A DNA stretch of 64,000 nt from Conus ventricosus. Taxonomy: Eukaryota > Mollusca > Gastropoda > Neogastropoda > Conidae. Numbering within the stretch: the first letter of the stretch is position 1; the number at the start of each line of letters is the position of its first letter. The stretch covers positions 1 through 64,000 of the forward strand of contig JAFLJL010014660.1 in assembly GCA_018398815.1 (NCBI GenBank), in the 5' to 3' direction. Positions 1 through 11,227 of this stretch are shown piece by piece. Below the pieces are notes generated by a model. The model had not been told where the DNA came from. It ran no database searches and worked only from the letters and a program-made list of their open reading frames with translations. A program made the translations under genes and the position numbers.

Positions 1-1977
1 ACACAACAATTGTAATCTTCAACTTAAGGTTGACCCTAAGACATGGAAACTGCCCATCTTCTTTCATAACTTACAAGGCTACGATTCTCATTTTATCATG
101 CAAGCAGTGACTTCTGAATATAAGAAGGTTACCTGCATTGCACAGTCTTCAGAAAAGTACATGACTTTTACTCTTGACTCTTTATCCTTTTATGACTCTG
201 CCCAACATCTGATGGGGAGTTTAGATAAGTTAGCGGGATCTCTACAAGCCTTTCCAATCACTAAGCAATACTTTGATCCGTCTTGGTGCGTAAAGGAGTT
301 TATCCTTATGAATACATGAACTCGTGGGACAGTTTGACGAAGACTCACTTCCCCCTAAAGGCGCTTTCTTTTCTAGTCTTAGAGGCAAAGACATAACCGA
401 CTCTGACTATGAATACGCTCAGAAAGCCTGGACAGAATTACACTGTCGAACGATGGGCGATTATCACGATCAATATCTAATGGCTGACGAGTGTTTATTG
501 GCAGACGTCTTTCAGAATTACAGATCTACATGCATGAAACATTACTGTCTAGACTCGTCACATTACATCTCTGCCCCAGGCCTTTCTTGGGATGCTTTCT
601 TAAAGTCTACAAAACATCCAGATGACTTAATTTCTGATCTGCCCACACTTCAGATGATTGAAGATGGGGTGAGGGAGGTATTAGCATGGCCTCACATCCT
701 TACTGCAAAGCCAACAACAAGTATTTAGACGATTATGATCCCACTAAACCATCCAACTATCTAATGTACTTAGACGCTAACAATCTGTATGGGTGGGCTA
801 TGAGCCAGCCGCTTCCATTACATAACTTCAAGATGTACACAGGACATGGCACAAATAATATCAAGGGGCATTAAAGTGGTTGGACAGTTTGACGCCAGAT
901 CAACAGTATGGTTTTATTCTAGAAGTAGACTTAGAATATCCTCATGAACTGCATGACCTCCACTACGATTATCCTCTGGCCGCAGAAAGCTTAAAGATGA
1001 CCCCTACAGAACCTCCTAAACTTGTGCCTAATCTTCGCCACAAAACTAAATATGTTTGTCATTACAGACTCCTACAGTTTTACTTAAGACACGGACTGAA
1101 ACTGACTGCTGTTCATAGAATCATTGCTTTTGACCAAGAGCCCTTTATGAGGCCATACATCAAGAAGAATACTGATCTTAGAACCCAAGCCACTGATGCT
1201 TCAGAAAAAGACTTCTTTAAACTGATGAACAACAGCTGTTTTGGCAAAACTATGGAAAATCCACACAAACGTAAAGATGTGAAATTAGTTACAAAAGAAA
1301 ACCAAGCAATTAAGTTTGCCTCTAAACCAAAACTATCAAGACTTTAGAAGATTTAACGACAGCTGGTTGGCATTATGATGAAGAAAAAGGATGTTAAGTT
1401 GGACAAACCATGTGTTATTGCTTTACCGTATTAGAGTTGTCAAGTTATTAATGTTAGAATTTCTGTAATGACTACTTTAAAAACCGCGGTACCCAGAAGC
1501 AAGAGTTCCTTTACATAGACACTGACTCTTTTATTCTAGACGTTCCCACTGAAGACTTCTATAAGGATTTATAAACTGAGGTAGCCAAAGGAGCTGACGG
1601 ATGGTACGACACATGCTACTATTCCAAAAGACAGTCCTTTACATTCAACTGTAAACAAGAAAGTGATTGGAAAGATGAAGGATGAACTCAATGGGGACAG
1701 TTTTTAAAAGAATATGTTGGCTTACGGTCGAAGATGTATAGCGTTGCTAGCCAGACGTCTGTAATGAAGAAGGCTAAGGGCATAAGTAAAGAAGTTGTCA
1801 AAAAATATAACTCACGATAACTACAAGCAAGCTCTCTTTGAGAACAAAGTATTTTATCACACAAATGTAATCTGCGCTCTACTCTTCATCAATAAACACA
1901 ATGCTGTTAACAAAAAATCACTAGTCTCTAACAATAACAGAGAACTTACGTCAATCCTGAGTTTTGATATGCTGTAG
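1..1977 (+). pseudogene. Protein-primed family-B DNA polymerase (pPolB), 5'-partial, frameshifted
   Basis: Replicates the element using a protein primer. The reading frame changes several times but the motifs occur in family order: an exonuclease block HNLQGYDSHF (65-97), RKGVYPYEYMNSW in another frame (~287-321), an LLADVF block (~495-515), polymerase motif A YLDANNLYGWAMSQ (~767-808), motif B KLMNNSCFGKTMEN (~1216-1260), motif C YIDTDS (1512-1529), a basic NKKVIGKMKDELNG block (~1653-1693) and the C-terminal KKAKGISKEVVKK region from ~1766. Stops or shifts occur near 300, 330, 690, 870, 1340, 1440, 1575 and 1700. The N-terminal part lies left of the window. It is dead as written, though some one-base shifts may be sequencing errors. 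Confidence 0.9.
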
Positions 1978-1989
1978 GGCTTTGGAGAA

Positions 1990-2205
1990 CTTTTAAAGAT
2001 TAACTTGACGACTTAACTAGTACTTAACTTAAGAACCTAACAAGAACCTAACAAGAACTTAAACTTAAGAACATAACAAGAACTTACTTAAGAACTTAAT
2101 TGTTTTGCACTTGTAATTTACTTGCACTTAACTTAAAAAGTACTTTCTATAACTAACTTAACTTGTACTTATCTATTTTCTAAACTTGTACTTTATCTAG
2201 TTCTT
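1990..2205. repeat. AT-rich degenerate short tandem repeats
   Basis: Imperfect units around AAGAACCTAACAAGAAC and ACTTAACTTAAAAAGTAC repeat between the polymerase end and the next, convergent gene. There is no open frame. The stretch probably holds the shared 3' ends of the two transcripts; that role is an inference. Confidence 0.6.
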
Positions 2206-2211
2206 AAAAAA

Positions 2212-2565
2212 CTATTCCATAGAAAATGGGTCTACAGCAGGAGGTTGCACTTTTTTTGCAGAAGCTGGTTCTTCTTCTTTTACTGGGTTTGTGGGGGTTT
2301 GTAACTTTGCTGCTAAGTATGGCGTTAGACATTTGTATGCTAAAACTCCCCCACCAACAACAACAGCAGCAAATACATAATAATACATCTTATCGTTTGT
2401 TTGTGATTGTGGTGTTGTTAATTGGGTTGTTTGTGCTGACGGCGATTCTGTATTACTATCTAACAATTTTTGTTTTGTCGATTGGTTTGCTTTTCTCAGT
2501 CTGTTCCATTCAGCTAGTTTACACCCCGGCCTCAACACGTCCAGGATTTTTAGTTTTAGTAACAT
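2212..2565 (-). CDS. Small single-pass membrane protein of the Polinton
   Basis: A 117-residue frame, convergent with the polymerase. Residues 1-35 are basic, 36-58 are Ser/Thr/Gln-rich and polar, and about 61-79 form one hydrophobic segment (YYYVFAAVVVGGGVLAYKC). A charged, proline-containing tail follows (PVKEEEPASAKK). No enzyme motif is visible. Such small membrane proteins are common in Polinton/adintovirus loci, but I cannot assign a role. The true start may be further upstream: the Ser/Gly/Ala-rich sequence before it (2566-2640) is open in another frame, so a frameshift near 2570 is possible. The opposite-strand frame at 2226-2636 is the shadow of this hydrophobic stretch. Confidence 0.5.
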   Translation of the reverse strand: MLLKLKILDVLRPGCKLAEWNRLRKANQSTKQKLLDSNTESPSAQTTQLTTPQSQTNDKMYYYVFAAVVVGGGVLAYKCLTPYLAAKLQTPTNPVKEEEPASAKKVQPPAVDPFSME

Positions 2566-2639
2566 TACTCACCTGTGGCACATTCTGCTCCTGCGGAGGG
2601 TCCTGCAGACTGTCCTGCAGTGTCTTCTTCTCCTGATCG

Positions 2640-4139
2640 CTTCTTTTTTTTTTTATTGCGATTAAAATTTTTAAATATAACCCAAAATTAATAGTTTAAA
2701 AAAGTAATTAACCCCTGATGAAGGGGACAAAAAATAGTCCCAAAATTTTCTTAAATAATGTCACAGAAGAGTTTCTAGTGACTTTTTTTAAAAACCGGGA
2801 CCCTTGCGATAAGTCATTTTTTTAAATCTTCTTCGAATCAATTTGGCGCCACCCCTTTACTTAAAAAATTAGCTATGGGATTTTTTTCATTGTCTGCCAC
2901 CGATCTAACCATTTTTGCCCCTTTGCTGTGCTTGTACCTAGGTAGTATTCTCAAGTTAAATGTAGACATTTGTAAATTGTTCAATATTTAGTTCAACACC
3001 AAAATTGTTTTTTTTTTCCCACACGCAGTAGAGAGTTAATTTTTTCTTTATGGCAGTGGTTGCGGGGATTTGTCTGTTGCCTCCCCTTTTTTATGGGTTC
3101 GTAAAAATTTCTTTTTTAAAAAAACAAATAAAAAATAATATAATCTTTTAAAACCATGATTTTTAAACGGGGTTTAAATTATGCAGGGGCCTATGTTGGC
3201 GTTTTTGTTATTCCCCCTTGAAAATTTTTTGGGTTGGGAAAAAAACCCCCCCCAACTGGGAAAGATAGAAGATTCCCCAAATAGTTGAAACCCTTATTTT
3301 TGGTTAAAAACAAAAGTTTTGTTTAAAAAAAGCACATGGGAAAACCCTTTTCGTATTTTGTTTTTTTTATTATTTTTTTTATTTAAATAAAAAGATGAGT
3401 AAAAAAAAGATTATAAATTTCAAATTTACCATTGCTTTTTTTTTTGGGCGGTCTTAGTATGGGCTTATAGGGGGTTAGCAAAAAAAAAGTTTAAGATAAA
3501 ACCCGGCGGATCTGGGAATTTTTAGACATTGGGACGTTTTTAAAGGGGTTAAAGTTGTAATTCGGCGGGGATTGCGTCAAAAGATTTCTTGGGTTAAAAA
3601 GGGGGTTTTATCCCAGAAAATATTTTTTACTTAAAAAAGTTTAAATCTGGGAAAAATATTAATTTAAAAAAAGATGGGGGGAAAGGTAGTTATGAGGGTT
3701 TGGGGGGGCATTGTTAATCCCTTTGGGCCCCTTTTTGGGAAAACCCAAATTATATGTTTAGAAAAATTAAAGCCCGATGAAGAGGAGAACGTCAAAACCC
3801 AAGGGGCAATAAAAGGGATTTAAAAAAGGAAGAGATGTTTCGAAAAAAGGCGAATTCCCTCACTTAGACTTTTTAAAAAAAATTAAGGGAAAGGGGCCAT
3901 GCGGACAATTTCAAAATTTTGATGACGAAATTAATTGAGTATTATTTTGGGGGACAGGAAAAAGTTTCTAAAACACCACCTCCAAAAACTGTCGGGACTT
4001 TTTTTAAAACCATCAGAAAAACAGAAAAAAAGAAAAATTTGGGTTTTTTTGGGGGTTTGCTATGGGAGAAGTTATTTCTCGCAATTCAATCAAAAAAATT
4101 ATAGTTAAAATGTAATAAAAAAAAAACCGGGTTTAAAAT
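2640..4139. other. Low-accuracy Polinton sequence, genes not resolvable
   Basis: Runs of A, T, G and C are stretched or collapsed throughout, and no frame of useful length survives. The short frame at 3919-4104 (+) is rich in lysine and has no recognisable domain. By position, between the small membrane gene and the integrase, this should hold one or more Polinton genes. I could not identify any by eye. Confidence 0.6.
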
Positions 4140-5165
4140 GAAATAAAAGATAGTTAAAATTGGACAAAATTATTATTCCTAAAGGGTATTAAAAAGGGAA
4201 AAGACTGCTATTGAAAAACTGAGTAAAGCTGCTAGGGGGTCTGAATCAGTTGCAAAAGGGGCGGGGCTTTCAAAACAGGAAATTTTGGCAAATATATCGG
4301 GCCCCCCAAAAAAAGAATAAAAAGGGCCCTGGGATTTGTTAATCATTTCCCAAAATGACACCCCCCCAGATGGATTGGGTTTGGATTTTCCCCACATGAC
4401 AAATTTAAAGAAAAAAAAAAGTTTAAGTATGCTCGGGACGGTTGTTGAAAGGGCTTCAAGATAAAAAGACGCCAAACCTTTAACGGTTAAAAAAGGCTAA
4501 AACTGCTGGGGCTGTGGCTTTCAACAAATTTTTCCCATGCGAGGTCCATTAAAGTACCCTAGGATGTTTAGGTTGTGGGGGAATAGATTTTAAAGGTTCT
4601 GTAAACCAGTTTTTTTTAAAACCCTCAGGTTAATTTAAAAGGGGGGGTCCCAGGAAAAACCAAATCGATCACAGCCTTAGTAGAAAATTTTAATAAGAAT
4701 CTAGCTAAAACCCCTGTTTCCCTATCAATTTTCACAGGGGAAATTTTATAGATAGAAAACCGAAACACGAATGGGTTGGGAGGTTGCCAGCAGTTTTAGG
4801 GCCCATAAACAATGAAAAAAATTTTAAAAGGCAACGGGCCTTTAAAAACCGTAAACGCAATAAAATTAAAAAAAAAATTAAGCATTACTGAAGTTTTGAG
4901 GGGATCAAAAACTCTTCCCTTTTGGGACTAAAAGAAGAAAAATTGTTTTGCTCCTGGAGAGGCAGAGGGGATTTTTGAATTAGACCCAAAGGCCCCCAAA
5001 AGGAGGTGACGTATATAAAGTTGAAAAAATTATGAAAAAACCCCCCCGTTATTTTTTAAGAAAAAACTCTTTTTCTATTTGGTGCTAAAATTCTAAAAAG
5101 CCTGCCCAAAAAGACCCTTTTTGTTCGTGAAGAGCTGCAAGTTGCCCCACCAAACACGTGAGAAC
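4140..5165 (+). pseudogene. Polinton integrase (retroviral-type DDE, chromo-like C-terminus), frames destroyed by indels
   Basis: Integrates the element by a DDE transesterase reaction. Recognised by reading all three frames together. An N-terminal block containing AIEKLSKAARGSESVAKG and LSKQ lies near 4195-4290. The catalytic-core signature KFKYARTVVERASRYKDAKPL-like sequence is at ~4415-4480 (two frames), then FPMRGPLKYPRMFR (~4524-4570) just before the second-aspartate region. ALVENFNKNLA (~4674-4706) carries the catalytic glutamate at 4683-4685. GDVYKVEKIMK (~5007-5040) and REELQVAPPNT (~5127-5158) resemble the C-terminal chromo-like part. The first two aspartates cannot be confirmed because of base errors. 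The identification rests on motif order and spacing. Confidence 0.75.
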
Positions 5166-5260
5166 CCCCAAAAAATTTAAATAAAATTAGTTTTTTTTGC
5201 AAAAACCTTAAAAATTTTTTTTGCTAAAATTTTTTTTTTGTGGTCTATTTTTGGGGGGTT

Positions 5261-5581
5261 TTAATGATCATGTGTTTGTTTTTTAATGTTCTGGTTTAAA
5301 TTGGGATCAGTGTCTACCTTTGGGTTTTGTGAAGTAAAAATCTTTTCCACTTTTTTTGAAGTTAATTTTTTTGGGGCTGTAATCCTAACCCTGGCCATAA
5401 GTTTTTGAAAAATTTTTATCCCGTATGTTTTATCATGTAATGATTTGCTTTTTCTTAATCTTAATGAACAAAGTTTTGCTGATTTTAGGGCTACAATGGC
5501 AGTGCGCTTTTGTAATTTAGGGGTTAATTTTTTTAAACGCCCCTTACAATCATAGACACAGCGCCTAACCCCAAAACCCAA
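5261..5581 (-). CDS. Lysine-rich hypothetical protein, convergent with integrase
   Basis: A 106-residue frame inside the low-accuracy tract, strongly basic (many KK, KS and RLRKSK clusters), with no recognised domain. The first 20 residues contain CVYDCKG, the only cysteine pair. It could be the C-terminal part of a larger Polinton gene whose upstream portion (5582-6133) is broken by errors. Coding status is uncertain. Confidence 0.3.
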   Translation of the reverse strand: MGFGVRRCVYDCKGRLKKLTPKLQKRTAIVALKSAKLCSLRLRKSKSLHDKTYGIKIFQKLMARVRITAPKKLTSKKVEKIFTSQNPKVDTDPNLNQNIKKQTHDH

Positions 5582-6133
5582 GGGCCCCCCAAGCTTTAAA
5601 AGGGGCTGGGGGCTCCGCCCCAGTTGCTAAAAGGCAAATTTCTAGAAACCCCGCACTTTCGCTGCTTTAAATGAGGAAACCAGTAAATTACAAAAAGGAA
5701 AGGTATTTAAAGCTTTGGCATTTTCTTTTAGTAAACCCCATCCCTTTTCCAAGGCCTTTTAAATTTCCCTTTTTAAATTCAGGGTTTTTTTTTTTCCAAA
5801 ATAAACTGTTTTAAATGCATTTTTAAAAAAGATTATTTTTTTAAAATTTAAATTTTTACATCTTCTTTTTTTATTTTAAACCTTTTGGCAGCACTTTTAT
5901 TAACCCCCGTAAAAGCAAAAAATCAACATAATTAATTTAAAAAAAAGTTTAAGTAATGTTAGTTTGGTTTTGTCAACCATCCAAAAGTAACCTTGTCGAT
6001 GGTACATGGGGGATTATTTCATTTTCCGTTTTTTTGTAAATTTTTAATTTCGGCTTTTTAGGGGCATCCAAATTTTCTGCCTTTATTTGTATACCCCTGA
6101 TTAACGTTGTTCTGGCAAACTAGGATCGCCCCC
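5582..6133. other. Low-accuracy Polinton sequence up to the GypNA insertion
   Basis: AT-rich, with dense homopolymer irregularities. No frame or motif was recognised on either strand. It ends where a GypNA LTR begins with TGTCATGAG. Confidence 0.5.
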
Positions 6134-7765
6134 TGTCATGAGTTTGGGAATGGGTGTTTTTTGGGGAGTTTTGCTGTTGTTTGGGGAGCAATTTCCCCTT
6201 TAGTTGGTTTAAGTGTGCGAACTCAGGGATACCAGAGGGGAAAACCCGAGTTTGTATTATGAAGGAGGGAAGGGGGGGGGGTTATGGGAAAGGTTTTGCA
6301 TGTCCCCAGGGATTAAATGACAAGGGGTTGCCCCACCCGCCGGGGCCCGGGTTAAAAGGGTGTCCCGTCCGACCTGCCCGGGGGATTTTACTGGGGTTTT
6401 CCCCGTGGGCCTGAAGGGGGAAAGGGGGTCGTGTCGGTGACCATCAGGGTAGGGGCCCTCGCCCGAAAGGAAAAGTTAAAAGCGACCATTCGGGCATCCT
6501 TGTTTGAAGGGAAAGAATGGAAGGGGGCGGCCTATTTTTGTGACTTGCACCTTGTTATTATAGAGGTAGAAATTTTCTTGAAGCATTTAGTCATGGGGTG
6601 GGGAGAGAAATCCCGGGGTGTTAAATTTCAATGGGTAGCTTCGGGGAATCGAACATGAGTTTGAATGGGGGGTTATGCATTAACCACTTGGTACCCAAGT
6701 CTTGGTTAGCGCTAGCAGCTGTTGTGTGTGTGTATGTGTAGGTGACTAGTGATTCCTTTGGTGGAATAAAATAACTTGGGAATTTATTGGTACAAATCGT
6801 GTGATGTGTGTGTGCCCGTGATTCCATTGGTTGGGCCAGTTAAACTCGGTTCTCTCTTGTTTGAGAATGAATATAAGGTGCTTGGAAAACCAGGAAGTGT
6901 GTGACTCGTACTCACTTAAGGGAAAGTGAACTCGCCCGTCTTGCTTAGGCTCAAGAAAATGCAGCGTGAAGCAGAGGTTTAGCTGTCGCCTTGTTGTCTC
7001 CTGGGTGGGGACGTAAGACAGTGGAGGTTGCTGTAGCCTCGGAGCGACGACGAGAAGAATTGTCTCCTGTGTGGGGACGGTCGACAGCAAGACGTGTCAG
7101 CCTGTTGGAACCTAGACAGGGAACTGCCAGACAACGGTGGGGTGTTTGCAGCCAGAGAAGACCTGGGGGAGAGGCTGACAGGAGCCCTTTCCGTGGAGAG
7201 GGCGAAGTGTGGTGGAGTCGGGAGACTCGGTGTGAGGGTGCGACTCAAGTACGTTGCCAGTGTCCCCCAACTGGGATTTGGCCAATCGGGAGGACACAAC
7301 AGTGTGGCAGTTTCAGCTCGTGGTCGCACAGTGGGATGAGAGAAACTGATGGTCAACCAAGGAATGCTGGCAAGTTATGGACGCTTTATTGCTCTTAAGT
7401 TTATAAGTGTGCAAACAGAATTGTGGAATATTGTCTTTCCTGGTTAATGAAGAGTAATTGAAGGAAAGGGGATGCGATTTATGAGATTGTCTGTATGATG
7501 TTTACGTTGTTGTATGATACAGATAGTTGTGTTGTGTAGTGACGGGTGGGGGCTCGGAGTCAAGTTAAATAAAGTTGATTATTTCTATGAAATGTTATTG
7601 GTTTCCCCTCACCTTTGTGCGGGCCGATGTGAGTGACAGAGTGCGTGTGCTATGCGAGAGCGCATTTTTTGGGTTTTGAAAGCGTAAATACTTCTGTCTA
7701 TAACCCCTGCATCCTGAATATGAAAATCATATTTAATAATGAGGGGGAGCGTCGGAGACCCCTCC
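6134..7765 (+). repeat. 5' LTR of GypNA
   Basis: Aligns by eye along its whole length with 24667-26275 and 50139-51749. Positions 6134 to about 6660 carry dense homopolymer errors. From 6660 on the match to the other copies is nearly exact. The last ~8 bases (TCGTCACA in the 3' LTR) look deleted here. Frames within it on either strand are shadows and lack codon structure. Confidence 0.85.
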
Positions 7766-7770
7766 CAAAT

Positions 7771-7790
7771 TGGGGACTGTCGTCCCGGAT
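7771..7790 (+). other. Probable primer-binding site of GypNA (degenerate)
   Basis: TGGGGACTGTCGTCCCGGAT directly follows the 5' LTR. It resembles the tRNA-Pro type site TGGGGGCTCGTCCGGGAT with small indels. The intact Gmr1-A site at 18797-18814 is closer to that consensus. Confidence 0.4.
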
Positions 7791-8098
7791 GAACATAAAT
7801 GAGCCATAAGTGATTTTGATTCTGGGTTTTGTTCAATTGCAGGGATTTGAAATTTGTCATAATTGTGGAAACCTAGATTTTTTTTCATACCTGGAAAGAC
7901 GTTAGTCATGTGTTGATTGTTTTGATCTTTTTTTTTTCATGACTGGTCCTGTTGTTTGAACTTGCTTGATTTGGTTGCTGTTGAGGTTGATTGTGTGTAG
8001 CACAACTATTTGATCGCTTATTTACAAGTGATCGTGTGGATATCTCGCTTGTTATTGTGGTTGTATTAACTAGCTGATCGAGGTTAGATAGCTTCAGA

Positions 8099-8799
8099 AT
8101 GTCGACTGAAGAGGGTGCTGAGACAATGGGTCCGCTGAAAAAGATGGACCTCATAGAAGAAGGAAAAGCTTTAGGACTGAAGGGTCCGGAACTGAAGGCA
8201 TATGTAGATGAGAACTGGCCCCGTGTAATCGAGGCTCAGAAAATACAAAGGGAGCGGGAAGAACAGAGAGAAAAGAAAAAAGGTGAAAAAGAGGAGAGAG
8301 AAAGAGAATTAGGAAGTTTAGAGGAGTTAGTGAAAGTTGCAGACAGGTATGAATCTGCCCATGATCAGCGTAATGTGGTGAAGGGATCAAACCAGTCGTC
8401 CATAACCCCCAAACCACACGGTCAGGGAGTAAAATGCCGACTCCCTACAACAAAGAGTGGAAACTGCGATCGGAGCAGGCCCCTAGGCCCCTAGGGAACC
8501 ATGGGAACCAAGACGATGCCAAGAAGGATCGCTTTTGTTTTAAGTGCGGGCGAGAGGGTCATATCGCCAAGGAATGTAGCGGACTGCGAATACATTCCGT
8601 CGTTGCCGTTGATACAATTCAACAGGAAGGCAGAGTGCCACCACCAACTACTAGGGCAGTAGTAAACGGGAAGCGCGGTGAACTGCTTATTAGATACAGG
8701 ACTGACTCTAGCGGCAATGGTAGAGCCCGGTTTTGTGAGAGAGACAGACTATACCGGGGAAACCACTGCGTGCGATATGCAGATGGAAGAATTAATCGG
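8099..8799 (+). pseudogene. GypNA gag-protease remnant, truncated by Gmr1-A
   Basis: The frame starts at 8099 (MSTEEGAETMGPLKKMDLIE). Residues about 40-75 form a Glu/Lys/Arg-rich coiled segment (QREREEQREKKKGEKEERER). It then jumps to a short VKVADRYESAH block, which in Gag proteins closes the capsid domain, so the capsid core seems deleted. After a frame change near 8440-8490 a zinc knuckle follows with Cys, Cys, His and Cys in CX2CX4HX4C spacing (8536-8577). After a second shift an aspartic protease start appears, LLDTG with DTG at 8693-8701. The protease frame stops at 8799, where Gmr1-A is inserted, and resumes at 23177. Confidence 0.75.
8795..8799. repeat. Left target-site duplication (ATCGG) of Gmr1-A
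   Basis: ATCGG at 8795-8799 and again at 23177-23181, immediately outside the two Gmr1-A LTRs. Five-base duplications are usual for Ty3/Gypsy integrases. The same ATCGG follows the copy-2 LTR at 48643-48647. Confidence 0.9.
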
Positions 8800-10886
8800 T
8801 GTCACGACCGACCCTGGAGGTCTGCCCTGACAGGATCGGTCTAGATGGGAGTGAAGGGAGTGACTGACCTCACACGCCTCGCAAGAGACCACACAAGAAA
8901 GATTACAATACAATCACCATTTATTCACACCAACACACACATAGTCACAATAAGCATTCCAACACAGACAACATGCACAATCACAATTAAGCATTTCAAC
9001 ACACACAACATACGCTATGTCACAAACAAGCATTTCAACGCACACAACATAACACAATCATAAATAAGCATTTTCCAACACACACAACATACGCATCGTC
9101 ACAAACAAGCATTTCAACGCACACAACATAACCATAATCATAAATAAGCATTTCCAACACACGTTCCTTTTTTTTGTGCTTCAGGTGGTTCCCCCTCACA
9201 CCCTGTCTCTCCAAAGTCCTCTGAGAGTACCGTGTCGAATAAGGTGCCCCAAACCGGGTCTGTTCTTGAACAGAGTCTTCAATGCCGACACCCTTGACAC
9301 ACACACACCCAAATTGCACGACACATCTAACCACGCCGGTCACATGCGCTGTAGGAGGTCCGTGGACAGTGGGAAACACCTCCGTGGGACGAGGCATTGT
9401 CGCGGAAAGTCCCGGACAGGGTTAGGACCATCCAGCAAGGTCCACGTGCTCCTCACAACTGCACGGCACCAACAGCGCAAGCTTCGGGTGAAGCCCCCGG
9501 AGGAGAAAAAACGGAAGGAACTGGAAGGAAAGAAGGGTACTAGAACCCCGCAGTCAGTACGGTCTGAAATTTGCTACTTAATCCTAACAGCCACTCGCAT
9601 GATGGGCGAGGGGAGGTGTTTTGCTGAATACATTAGTAACACCAGCTCAACACAGACCTGAGCATAACACAGTAAACAAACCAAATGAGGAATGTTCGCT
9701 AAAGGTCTCCTCACACGAGCAGGTAAGAGATTACATTAACAGGCTAAACAAACGAATAGCAATTTATATCTTCATCCTTCCCTCACTCACGTTCAACATT
9801 TTCCTTTCTTAGGAACTGAACTAATACAGCAACCATTGCTTTATAACTGCCACCACATTTGCAAATAATCATAATTCAATGGCACGATTATCCCCACATT
9901 TTATAGTAACATTTCACAAATAACAATTCTCCAACCACGCATCCAAATGACTAATCACGCGTACGCACTGCTCGCAAACACAAAACACTCGTTCCTCTTG
10001 CAAACACAGACGATGGCCGAAGAATAAGAGACCGGCGATTGTGACAGAGGAGGACGAGCGAGACCAAGCAAGTCCCAACCCTAAATCATCAGGTTCTCCC
10101 CCATCCCCACCGACTACTGCATCACAGATGTATTGAAAGGAGAGAGAATTTTGAATTTAATTTTGAATGGCCAGGTTAAGGATTGAATTAACCAGAAAAA
10201 GTGGTCTCAAACAATATTTCTTTTATAATTTTGAAACCAAAAGGAAACTGTGCAAAAGAGAAGAATTAGCCGGCTAACAACGAAAAAAAACAAACAAACC
10301 ACGAAACTGATGCTTACCAGCTACCGTGGGTGACCCAAAAGTGGCGGGTCAAGTGACTCTCTGCCCTCTGTCCAGTCGAGAGGACGAGCAGAGCAGATGC
10401 GGAAAAGATGACGCAACGTCCCTCCCCTACAGGCCGACTGTAGGAATGAAGGTACCGACCGTACCTTCGACGATGTGGTAGAGAACCAAGACCGGAGCGG
10501 GCGCTCCCAGGGACATCTTCCGCTCGAGTCAAGAGAAAACCTCCTAACCGATGGCAGCCAACATGCCACCTTACGTCACAGAGTAAGAATACCTCAAGCC
10601 TAGAGGAATGCTGCACGTGCGGCAGGTAAAAAGACAGGTGAGAGGCCGATAGAGACAGCCAGTTCAAGAAAAAGGTACCAGCCACCCGTGAACCTGCAGG
10701 ATGAATTGCACGGACAGTGAAATTAGAGAGAGAGAGATAGAAAGTAAACCTAACCTGAGCTGAACTACATTAAGGTGCAACCACACCACAAGCCACATTA
10801 AGGGACTGATACACAACAACCATCACAACAAATAAATGAACAATTCCACCACCCTAGATGGGCCAATCGTCATAAGACTCGTGACA
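8800..10886 (-). repeat. 3' LTR of Gmr1-A (2,087 bp)
   Basis: Bounded by TGTCACGACC and CTCGTGACA on the plus strand. It aligns with 18819-23176 once the nested solo LTR there is removed, with few differences, which suggests a fairly recent insertion. It contains a minisatellite (8930-9165) and otherwise only shadow frames (for example 10314-10685 on the minus strand). Confidence 0.9.
8930..9165. repeat. ~40-bp minisatellite inside the Gmr1-A LTR
   Basis: About six imperfect units of roughly 40 bases built on CACAACATACGCATAGTCAC plus AAACAAGCATTTCAACG. The array recurs in the other LTR copies (from ~18940, ~21350, ~44400 and ~46810). Confidence 0.75.
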
Positions 10887-10899
10887 AACCCCCCTTCTA
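10887..10899 (-). other. Polypurine tract of Gmr1-A
   Basis: On the minus strand AGAAGGGGGGTT lies directly before the 3' LTR start TGTCACGAG. That is the expected place for plus-strand DNA priming. Confidence 0.75.
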
Positions 10900-11227
10900 A
10901 AAGCATCTGTTTCTCTGAGATACAGTGCTCCTTTGAACCTTGACGCATGTGCAAATTGACAACAATGGGACCGAACCCAACCCTCTGTGATCGACAGAGT
11001 ACGATAAATCCAATACAAACATTCCACGATAAAGTTATACAGGGAAATACATAGTACTACATTTATCTATTAATCAAACAAGCCTTCAGACAATGAAAGT
11101 AGTAATCCGAGCCAGGTGATGATTCACTACCGTCAACTGTCACTACACCTGGTACCGGACCAAAAGGGGATATAACCCTGGTTGAGGGGAAGTGTCCTTC
11201 TGACTGATTTCTCCAATGGTATGCTAA
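10900..11227. other. Gmr1-A 3' untranslated region
   Basis: Sequence between the RNase H end and the polypurine tract. I see no frame or motif in it. Confidence 0.6.

Noticed and set aside
2226..2636. 136-codon hydrophobic plus-strand frame
   Set aside because: Antisense shadow of the small membrane protein on the minus strand.
6991..7398. 135-codon plus-strand frame and overlapping frames on both strands
   Set aside because: Within the GypNA LTR; the frame is not kept in the copies at ~25500 and ~51000.
8930..9165. CRISPR-like spaced repeats
   Set aside because: Units are degenerate and contiguous, with no unique spacers, inside an LTR of an animal genome.
10314..10685. 123-codon minus-strand frame, repeated near 22604 and 47960
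   Set aside because: Lies in LTR sequence, changes length between copies through indels, and has no motif.
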